A stretch of DNA of 11,749 nt, from NCBI GenBank assembly GCA_964493205.1, contig CAZBMJ010000049.1, forward strand, positions 1 through 11,749, read 5' to 3'. Shown here one piece after another: positions 6,443-11,749 of the stretch; positions within the stretch are counted from its first letter, which is position 1; every line of letters starts with the position of its first letter. The notes below the pieces were generated by a model. It worked only from the letters and a program-made list of their open reading frames with translations. It was not told where the DNA came from and did not search any database. The stretch comes from CAZBMJ01 sp964493205. GTDB taxonomy: Bacteria; Myxococcota; UBA727; JABDBI01. The position numbers and the translations under genes were made by a program.

Positions 6443-7795
6443 TTATTTTCCAATGCAAAATTCACTAAATATTTTATCAAGAATATCCTCGCTTATCTTA
6501 GTGCCCAAAAGTCTATCAAAGCAAGTACCTGCAGCTCTTAGTTCAAAACAGACAATTTCGTCTACTAATCCAAGTTTTAAAGCATCAAAGGCTAAACTTA
6601 AGCTGTTTAAGGCCTGCTCTAACTCAACTTTTTGTCTTTTTTTAGTAATAAAAACTTCTTCACCAGAAATAGTATTAGCTATTAATAAATTTGATAAATT
6701 ATTAATCAATAAATCAATATTAATATTATTTTTAGCAGAAATTGCTATATAATTAGTATCGCAATTTTTAGCTATTTCTACTTTATTTAAAACTTTTATA
6801 ACCTGAGCACTAGATTTTGTTATTTGCTCTTTGATCTCTTCATTTTCAAAAGGCTGTGCTTGCGTCGCATCAGCAAGCCAAATTATAATATCAGCCCGGT
6901 TGAGTTCAAAAAAAGCTTTATTAATGCCTATTTGTTCAATTTCTGAAGCTTTATTAAATTCTCTAATGCCTGCAATATCTATTAAGGTAGCTTGAATATC
7001 TCCAAGCATAAAATTTACTTCGATAACGTCTCGCGTAGTACCAGCACTTTCGTGCACGATGGCACGTTCATCTTTTACTAAGCAATTTAATAAGGTGGAT
7101 TTGCCAGCGTTAGGTTCACCACAAATCACAATACGGGCACCTTCATAAAGTTTTAAACCAACATCAGCATTTTTAAGAATAGTTTTAATATCCAGAATAT
7201 TAGTTTCTAAATTATTGATTAAAATACTTTTGTCATAAGATCCTAAATCTTCGTCCACAAAATCCATGCGAGCTTCAATATTAGCCAAAATAGTTATAAT
7301 ACTGTGGCGAATAGGGGTAATTTTCCTAGATAAATAGCCCTCTAAGCCCCTTAAAGCGATATTTTTAGCTAAAGAACTTTGGGCGTGAATAAGATTAGCG
7401 ATACTTTCTGCTTGCACCAAATCTATTTTGCCGTTTAATACGGCCCTCATGCTAAACTCACCAGGCTCAGCCAGACGTGCTCCACATTCTTTTAAACGCT
7501 CAATAATTTCATCGATAATTATGGGGTTGCCGTGGCAATTAATTTCTAGGCTATCAAGACCAACAAAGCTTTTATTTTTTGGATAATAAATAACAATTAC
7601 ATCATCTATTATTTGGCCTTTATTATTAGTGATTTGTCCATGAGTAGCTTTTAGGCTTTTTACTTTTTTGGAAAATATTTTTTCTAGAATATTTTTAGTA
7701 TTTGCCCCACAAACCCTAATTATAGAAATAGCACACTGAGCCTTGGCTGAGGCCAAAGCGCATATGGTATCTAGCTGGTTAATATCTAGGGACAT
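6443..7795 (-). CDS. mnmE: tRNA uridine-5-carboxymethylaminomethyl modification GTPase MnmE
   Basis: MnmE with MnmG modifies the wobble uridine of certain tRNAs. At 450 residues it is full length. The N-terminal tetrahydrofolate-binding domain is about 1-118 (ICALAS, ISIIRVCG, EINCHGN, RLAEPGEF). The helical domain has an inserted G domain with G1 GEPNAGKST (226-234), G2 GTTRD (252-256), a G3-like DIAG (273-276) and a G4-like NKVE (337-340). It ends with the diagnostic C-terminal CIGK (447-450) that supplies the essential cysteine. The canonical motifs are DTAG and NKxD, so two conserved positions are changed. The start lies three bases after the rph stop with no strong ribosome site, pointing to translational coupling with rph. 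mnmG is not adjacent. Confidence 0.95.
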   Translation of the reverse strand: MSLDINQLDTICALASAKAQCAISIIRVCGANTKNILEKIFSKKVKSLKATHGQITNNKGQIIDDVIVIYYPKNKSFVGLDSLEINCHGNPIIIDEIIERLKECGARLAEPGEFSMRAVLNGKIDLVQAESIANLIHAQSSLAKNIALRGLEGYLSRKITPIRHSIITILANIEARMDFVDEDLGSYDKSILINNLETNILDIKTILKNADVGLKLYEGARIVICGEPNAGKSTLLNCLVKDERAIVHESAGTTRDVIEVNFMLGDIQATLIDIAGIREFNKASEIEQIGINKAFFELNRADIIIWLADATQAQPFENEEIKEQITKSSAQVIKVLNKVEIAKNCDTNYIAISAKNNINIDLLINNLSNLLIANTISGEEVFITKKRQKVELEQALNSLSLAFDALKLGLVDEIVCFELRAAGTCFDRLLGTKISEDILDKIFSEFCIGK

Positions 7796-7798
7796 GGC

Positions 7799-8548
7799 TT
7801 AAGAATGATGCAAAACAATACCTGCTTTAAGCAAGGTTTTCTTTTGTAAATCTAGAAGTTGAGTAATGGCATGCTGACCTACACCAAGCATTTCAACAAG
7901 TAAATTTTGATTGAGGGGCTTTTGTTCAGCAGTGCTTTGAAACTCAATAATTTGATTATTATTAGATGCCACTAAATTACAGTCAGTATCTGCTTTAAAA
8001 TCTTCCTGATAATCTAGATCACATAAAATTTGATCATTAATAACACCTAAGGAAATAGCAGCCACAGGACGCAAAATAATATCTTCCATAGTTTTCATTT
8101 TTATTTGATTGGATTTTAATAGTTCTGCCACGTGCAAAACTAGTGCCATATACCCAGCAGTAATACAAGCTGAGCGAGTGCCAGCATCTGCACTAATTAC
8201 GTCGCAATCAATGCTTAAGGTTCTTGGACCTATGGCATTAATGTCCACTGCTTGTCTTAAAGAACGGCCAATAAGGCGTGAAATTTCCACAGAACGACCA
8301 TCATTTCTAAGCTTACTAATAGCTCTTGGTTTTCGTGGGAATGTCGCCCCAGGCATCATGTTGTATTCTGCAGATAACCAACCACCTATTTCATAGCGAT
8401 GAGCAGGTACTCTATTTTCAGAACTTACTACGGCTAAAACTTTAGTATCTCCTAAAGACATGAGCACAGAAGATTTATGATGTTTTAAAAACCCCAATTC
8501 AAAACTTATGGGCCTTATTTCATTATTTGGTCTATTATTTAATCGCAT
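7799..8548 (-). CDS. rph: Ribonuclease PH
   Basis: RNase PH is a phosphate-dependent 3' exonuclease that trims tRNA precursors. The 249 residues match the family length. Recognisable parts are an N-terminal RPNNEIRPISFELGF (6-20), GDTKVLA (33-39), AEYNMMPGAT (60-69), GRSLRQAVD (94-102), and the phosphate-site segment DAGTR (121-125) with the catalytic arginine. Acidic residues in CDLDYQED (176-183) and ADTD (186-189) follow, then FQSTAEQ (203-209). In most relatives these segments read DGGTR and QGTAE, so two conserved glycines are replaced (by Ala and Ser). The catalytic Arg and Asp residues appear kept, so I expect it to be active. It heads the rph-mnmE pair. The ATG has a modest GGA seven or so bases upstream. 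Confidence 0.93.
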   Translation of the reverse strand: MRLNNRPNNEIRPISFELGFLKHHKSSVLMSLGDTKVLAVVSSENRVPAHRYEIGGWLSAEYNMMPGATFPRKPRAISKLRNDGRSVEISRLIGRSLRQAVDINAIGPRTLSIDCDVISADAGTRSACITAGYMALVLHVAELLKSNQIKMKTMEDIILRPVAAISLGVINDQILCDLDYQEDFKADTDCNLVASNNNQIIEFQSTAEQKPLNQNLLVEMLGVGQHAITQLLDLQKKTLLKAGIVLHHS

Positions 8549-8602
8549 TTTTCATCCAATTCACAAAAAGGTTCAAAAAGCTCTTAACAGATTGGCAAAA
8601 AA

Positions 8603-8608
8603 ATTATA
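8603..8608 (-). promoter_or_regulatory. -10 box of the rph-mnmE promoter
   Basis: A perfect TATAAT on the minus strand lies 54 bases before the rph start in the 97-base divergent gap. The -35 is poor (about 3/6 at 18 bases). A plus-strand candidate for the lipoprotein operon, TTAACA (8584-8589) with TATATG (8605-8610) at a short 15-base spacing, overlaps it. The two directions may thus compete for polymerase; the plus-strand assignment is weak. Confidence 0.45.
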
Positions 8609-8635
8609 TGCCTTTTGATGATTATGTGATGATTT

Positions 8636-8640
8636 AGGAG
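8636..8640 (+). promoter_or_regulatory. Shine-Dalgarno site of the lipoprotein operon
   Basis: AGGAG five bases before the ATG at 8646 supports this start for the first gene of the operon. Confidence 0.7.
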
Positions 8641-8645
8641 AATTT

Positions 8646-9155
8646 ATGAAGTTTTTTGGCATACTAGCCTGCCTGTTAAGTTTATATTTTATTGGGTGTA
8701 GCAATGTTACAGCCCAATCAAAAAAAAGTACTATTATGGATGCTTCCGCAGAAGATACTTTGGGCGGCTCTGGCACTAGTTCTTCTGATATTAGATCTAT
8801 GGCTGAGCGCATGGCTCGTGAAATTTTTGGTCTTAAACTGGCAAAAGGCAAAATAGCCTTGAGCGAGTTTGTCAACGAAACTAGATTTGCTTTTAATACC
8901 AATATTATTAAAGATAGATTGTTAACCGACCTTGTAGAAATATCAGCGAATAAAGATATTTCTTTTACTCTTAATACTAGTATGGCGAATTATTTATTAG
9001 ATGCCAGAATTACAGCTCTTTCAAAAGGCAGCCAAGATGGCGTGAGTGATTACATGCTTTATAGCTTTAAATTAGTTGATAAAGAAGGTAATATTTTGTG
9101 GATGAAAAGCTACGAAACCAAAAAACAAAGCAGCACAGGGGTAATGTATCGATGA
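8646..9155 (+). CDS. LpoB-like outer-membrane lipoprotein (penicillin-binding protein activator family)
   Basis: The 169-residue protein has a lipoprotein signal peptide ending in FIGC (C18; +2 Ser, compatible with outer-membrane sorting). A Ser/Gly-rich flexible stretch follows, then a compact domain from about residue 48. SDIRSMAERMAREI, LSEFVNETRFAFN, the DARITAL strand and the closing NILWMKSYETKKQ match the layout of LpoB (COG3417), where a helix near the start, a 'V.N.T' strand and a 'W..EKEIRK' end recur. In E. coli LpoB reaches through the peptidoglycan to activate PBP1B; E. coli LpoB is longer (about 213 residues), mostly because of its linker. The assignment is strengthened by a YcfL-like gene directly downstream, as ycfL and lpoB are neighbours in E. 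coli. First gene of the operon; its stop overlaps the next start by 4 bases (ATGA). Identity of a partner synthase is unknown. Confidence 0.72.
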   Translation: MKFFGILACLLSLYFIGCSNVTAQSKKSTIMDASAEDTLGGSGTSSSDIRSMAERMAREIFGLKLAKGKIALSEFVNETRFAFNTNIIKDRLLTDLVEISANKDISFTLNTSMANYLLDARITALSKGSQDGVSDYMLYSFKLVDKEGNILWMKSYETKKQSSTGVMYR

Positions 9156-9562
9156 AAAATTTAGTCATAATAATTTTAGCAAGTTTGTTTTTCACAAGCT
9201 GTACACCAATGAAACAAGCACAAACCAGTATTGCTCGCGGTATTGGCGGCAGTAAAGTTATAGAAGTTAATGGTCATGAAGTGTACTGCTCACAAGGACG
9301 AGTTTGTGCTGAAGTTGACGTTTTGTCCATAGATGCAGATAATAGCGACTACGGCAAAGTACGAGTAACCTTTAAAAACCGCACCGGTGACTCAGTGTTG
9401 GTAAAAATCAAATTAGAAATTAGAGATCAAAATAATGGTATGCTTGATGAAACCAGACCTGAAAACTTTCCTATTCCACCTACTCAAGAAGCTACCTATG
9501 AATACAGCGGCATAAGTAGAAAAAATAGTAAAGTTAGAGTTTTACTAAACGCGGCTAACTAA
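9152..9562 (+). CDS. YcfL-like lipoprotein (DUF1425 family)
   Basis: 136 residues with a lipoprotein signal peptide (lipobox FTSC, C17, +2 Thr). The mature part reads as a small beta-sandwich: VDVLSID (55-61), VRVTFKNRTGDSVLVKIKLE (70-89), then PIPPTQEATYEYSGI (107-121) and KVRVLL (127-132). The order (a strand with KNRTG, then a substrate-like W/R-D-N-G turn, then a Pro-rich segment and a final strand) is that of YcfL/DUF1425 proteins. Their molecular role is unknown. The upstream GTG at 9098 in the same frame would put 18 charged residues ahead of the signal peptide and is rejected. AGGGG about ten bases before the ATG and the ATGA overlap with the LpoB-like gene indicate coupled translation. 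Two cysteines (C46, C52) in the mature domain could form a disulfide. Confidence 0.68.
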   Translation: MKNLVIIILASLFFTSCTPMKQAQTSIARGIGGSKVIEVNGHEVYCSQGRVCAEVDVLSIDADNSDYGKVRVTFKNRTGDSVLVKIKLEIRDQNNGMLDETRPENFPIPPTQEATYEYSGISRKNSKVRVLLNAAN

Positions 9563-9563
9563 T

Positions 9564-11225
9564 ATGCTTCAGTATTTTTTGAAATTCAGTATGGTGGCCA
9601 TAACAAGCCACCTTTTACTAGTAAGTTGCATCCATAGCCCCACTATCACTCAAAAAGCTTATGAGCCTTTTCTAAAATCTCCTCCTCAAACTCTTGATGA
9701 TGAAAGTTTACAAAAAATTAAACAAGCTTCACCAAAAGATGCGAGTTTTGTGGACATACTGCAAGCATTTGCTCTCATGCGCACCGCTGATTTAAATAAC
9801 AAAACTAGCAATAAAGAAATTTTATCCTTATTAGAATCGGCCGCCTCTTCTTTTGAAAACATGCAAGATCCAGATAATTTTAGTAAAGCTTTTAGTGCTG
9901 ATGAAAGTAAAAGCTTTGCCGGTCTCCCCCATGAACGCATGAGCACAGCCCTTATGGCAGCTGTTTTTCATATGAGCAATGATCGCTATGATTTAGCCTT
10001 GCCGTATTTAAAAAACGCCGAATTTCTAGATGCCAGATTTCAAAAGTTGCCCTTTGGCACAGATGCTCCTTTAATTTATGCTTTGATGCAACGTTGTATG
10101 CTTAAGCAAAAATATGAACAAAGTGCTATTAATAGAGCTAAAGACGGCATTTATCGATCTATTAGATTTTTAGAGCTGCAAGAAGGTTTAGTAAACTTGC
10201 TTTTTGATTTATCCTTAGCAGATGTTCGAGTATATAGCGTTAAAAATTATTTAGCCTATATGATCCTAGAAATTTCTTTATATCACTCTTTGATTTCAGC
10301 ACCCAATAATGCTTCTATCGCCGAATTAATAAAAGATGCCAGCAAACAAAGCGATTTATTTTTATCTACTTTAAAAACTAATTTTGCTGATGAATATGAG
10401 CAAAAGATAACGCCCCTCATAACAGGTTTAGGCAAAATCTATGGTGATACTAGCAAACAAGCTTTAGCTAACTTAAATAACGATGTATTAAATACAGTTT
10501 CTTTAGAAGTTACCCTTTTGGCCGATAAAATGATCAAAGCTTATGAAACTATTGCTGCTTACAAAAACACTATTGATTACGCCGTACAAAAAACAGCCCT
10601 CCTTCATAAAGAAATACAAGAAGCACTGCTTAGTAATAAGCTAATGATTACTTTTGCAGGCATAGGCCCAACGCTAGAACGCGCTGGAGAATATAAAGAA
10701 ATAAGTGTGATTAAGCCAAGCAAAACTGCCAACTTAAGCCCACGTATTCGAGAAAAAAATATTAAAAGTCAAACCGGTTGCGGTTTTCATAGACTTGCCA
10801 AACAAGATTTTAGCTTAGTCTTATGCAATGATAAAACTATGAGTGAGCAGACTACTAAAACCATTGCCAGCCTAGAATTATTAAGCCTGAGTCGTAAAGC
10901 GCAAATGATCGGTGGTAGAAAATTTGATAAAATACTAAAAGGTCGTGCTCAATTTAGAGCAGCAACTGATAAAACTGCCGAAATAGCTGCCTGGTCTGCC
11001 TTCTTTTTGTTTTACATAGGCGCAAATGTTATGAGTGATTGTTCTCGCAGAAATCAAAGTGAAGCTTGTTATGCTGCAGGCTTAGCCATATGGGGAGCAG
11101 CAGGTATTACGGGTATATTTTCTTTAAGTGCTTGGCTCATTGGCAAATCAGTTAACCCTTCAGCTGATTCAAGATTTAATCATTTAAGTTATGAATCAGG
11201 CTTTTTAAGTGTGGGTGCTTTATGA
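9564..11225 (+). CDS. Large COG3014-like lipoprotein with C-terminal hydrophobic hairpin
   Basis: 553 residues, starting one base after the previous stop. The signal peptide ends in the lipobox LVSC (C22). Residues about 45-330 are mostly helical, with a TPR-like segment (ALMAAVFHMSNDRYDLALPYLKNAE begins near 130). Two strongly hydrophobic segments lie near the C-terminus, about 474-490 and 504-527, separated by a short loop with two cysteines, and the protein ends with ADSRFNHLS (534-542). The helical repeat body, LpoB/YcfL context and ADxRxW-like end suggest the COG3014 family, which I recall clustering with these two genes in vibrios. The family has no assigned biochemical role. A lipid anchor plus a hydrophobic hairpin in one protein is unusual. 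Its stop overlaps the next start (ATGA, 11222-11225). Confidence 0.55.
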   Translation: MLQYFLKFSMVAITSHLLLVSCIHSPTITQKAYEPFLKSPPQTLDDESLQKIKQASPKDASFVDILQAFALMRTADLNNKTSNKEILSLLESAASSFENMQDPDNFSKAFSADESKSFAGLPHERMSTALMAAVFHMSNDRYDLALPYLKNAEFLDARFQKLPFGTDAPLIYALMQRCMLKQKYEQSAINRAKDGIYRSIRFLELQEGLVNLLFDLSLADVRVYSVKNYLAYMILEISLYHSLISAPNNASIAELIKDASKQSDLFLSTLKTNFADEYEQKITPLITGLGKIYGDTSKQALANLNNDVLNTVSLEVTLLADKMIKAYETIAAYKNTIDYAVQKTALLHKEIQEALLSNKLMITFAGIGPTLERAGEYKEISVIKPSKTANLSPRIREKNIKSQTGCGFHRLAKQDFSLVLCNDKTMSEQTTKTIASLELLSLSRKAQMIGGRKFDKILKGRAQFRAATDKTAEIAAWSAFFLFYIGANVMSDCSRRNQSEACYAAGLAIWGAAGITGIFSLSAWLIGKSVNPSADSRFNHLSYESGFLSVGAL

Positions 11226-11623
11226 AAAGATTTTTTTATATAATTTCTTTATTTTTTTTCATCTCTTGTGCCTCAACTAAAGACTTAGCCAAAAAATATT
11301 TTTACGAAAAATCATTGCCTAAGGCCGTTAAACCTGTTCGTGAACTTTTAGAACAAAAGCATGATTATAGAGCACTGCAAGAGCTCATGTATGGCAAAGA
11401 TAAAACCTATGAAATAAATACCTGTACATTGCTTAGAAACCAATTCTATATGGCAGCGCTATCTAGTAGCAATGCTTTAATCCACGAAGCCGCCAAAACC
11501 ATAGAGTTAGGCTATGAAAGCAGCGATGAGGAATTTATTATTCATTGCCGTCAAGTTTCACAAAGCGAAATTGGCAAGTTATTTTTAGTAGAACAGCAGA
11601 ATTATTTAAGGTTATTGAAGTAG
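11222..11623 (+). CDS. Small lipoprotein of unknown function, last gene of the operon
   Basis: 133 residues that I do not recognise. The signal peptide is strongly hydrophobic and ends in FISC (C16, +2 Ala), so it is a probable outer-membrane lipoprotein. The mature part looks all-helical (KAVKPVRELLEQ, YRALQELMYG, QFYMAALSSSNALIHEAAKTIE) with helix-turn-helix spacing that could be TPR/Sel1-like, and two cysteines (in NTCTL and IIHCRQ). The start is fixed by the 4-base ATGA overlap with the preceding gene, as in the other junctions of this operon, so it is probably part of the same complex. I see no enzyme motif. A hairpin partly overlapping its stop codon follows, but without a T-tract. Confidence 0.8.
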   Translation: MKRFFYIISLFFFISCASTKDLAKKYFYEKSLPKAVKPVRELLEQKHDYRALQELMYGKDKTYEINTCTLLRNQFYMAALSSSNALIHEAAKTIELGYESSDEEFIIHCRQVSQSEIGKLFLVEQQNYLRLLK

Positions 11624-11646
11624 ATATTACCTAAGCCTTAATAACC
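11610..11646 (+). other. Inverted repeat at the end of the lipoprotein operon
   Basis: GGTTATTGAAG (11610-11620) pairs with CTTAATAACC (11637-11646), ten pairs with one bulge, around the last stop codon. No T-run follows, so an intrinsic terminator is not supported; it may be part of the repeat cluster at the right edge. Confidence 0.3.
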
Positions 11647-11653
11647 CCGTTCG

Positions 11654-11688
11654 TGGTGAGGAGCTTGCTTGCAAGCGTCTGGCAACCA
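11654..11688. repeat. Second type of palindromic repeat
   Basis: The segment around CGTTCGTGGTGAGGAGCTTG forms an imperfect hairpin: GCTTGC (11663-11668) with GCAAGC (11671-11676) at the centre, and TGGT (11654-11657) with ACCA (11685-11688) outside. From memory, intergenic repeats of the form GTTCGTGGTGAG with an inverted partner are dispersed in many bacterial genomes. Here the right arm is degraded. Only one copy is in the window, so repeat status rests on recall. Confidence 0.45.
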
Positions 11689-11700
11689 TAAAACTACCTG

Positions 11701-11749
11701 AGTTTTGGATAAGCGTAGGTGTTCGAATTCTGTTTTCAGCCCGTTTCTA
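11701..11749 (-). repeat. Dispersed palindromic repeat, right-edge copy, inverted
   Basis: The reverse complement begins TAGAAACGGGCTGAAAACAG and agrees with 27-69 at 40 of 43 positions before drifting. The window ends before the expected GTGCC hairpin arm, so the copy is cut off. Together with 1-75 it frames the window as an inverted pair. Confidence 0.75.

Noticed and set aside
8573..8902. Minus-strand open frame opposite the LpoB-like gene
   Set aside because: It lies antisense to a gene with a signal peptide and good ribosome site, and its translation has no recognisable domain.
9098..9151. GTG start for the YcfL-like gene 54 bases upstream
   Set aside because: It would bury the lipoprotein signal peptide behind 18 charged residues; the ATGA overlap start fits the operon pattern.
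11722..11737. GGTGTTCGAATTC resembles the T-arm of a tRNA
   Set aside because: No T-stem complement follows, no anticodon or acceptor arms can be drawn, and the left-edge copy has TTTGAA at this place. It is part of the repeat.
1..11749. The inverted edge repeats as ends of a composite transposon
   Set aside because: No transposase or integrase is encoded, most cargo is housekeeping, and both edges coincide with the window limits, which suits an assembly break better.

Overview
This is an AT-rich stretch (roughly one-third G+C by eye) from a Gram-negative bacterium. The double membrane is inferred from four lipoprotein signal peptides whose +2 residues suit outer-membrane sorting, an LpoB-type lipoprotein and a DsbD-type thiol transporter. 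TGA is used as stop by several genes, so the code is standard. An exported ankyrin-repeat protein suggests a host-associated or intracellular lifestyle. The lineage cannot be fixed from the sequence. Dependentiae (TM6), Elusimicrobiota and host-associated Alphaproteobacteria are all conceivable, but the gene order (rph-mnmE, tlyA-rpsR, phoH-dsbD) matches none that I know well.

Layout. Positions 1-125 hold one copy of a dispersed palindromic repeat. A long minus-strand block follows: a secreted ankyrin protein (126-2021); a phoH-dsbD pair (PIN-PhoH ATPase, 3527-4831, and a DsbD lacking its N-terminal domain, 2107-3501); rpsR (S18) closed by a clear intrinsic terminator at 4889-4919; tlyA (5237-5986); a second repeat copy (6018 to about 6110); an antitoxin gene of the RelB/DinJ type with no toxin beside it (6113-6373) and its own good promoter; then mnmE and rph as a tightly packed pair. 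A divergent intergenic region (8549-8645) separates these from a plus-strand operon of four lipoproteins (8646-11623): LpoB-like, YcfL-like, a large COG3014-like protein and a small protein I do not recognise. They are joined by ATGA overlaps or a 1-nt gap. The last 125 bases hold a different hairpin repeat and, at the very edge, a third, inverted copy of the left-edge repeat.

Function. The minus-strand block is mostly housekeeping: tRNA maturation and modification (RNase PH, MnmE), rRNA modification and the ribosome (TlyA, S18), RNA metabolism (PhoH), and delivery of reductant across the inner membrane (DsbD). The accessory content is the ankyrin protein, the lone antitoxin and the repeats. 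The lipoprotein operon is the most interesting unit. Its first two families are known neighbours in enterobacteria, where LpoB activates the peptidoglycan synthase PBP1B, so this operon may encode an extended envelope or cell-wall-synthesis module.

Both edges of the window fall inside the same repeat family in opposite orientation. The window may therefore be a whole assembly contig broken at repeats rather than a naturally bounded element.
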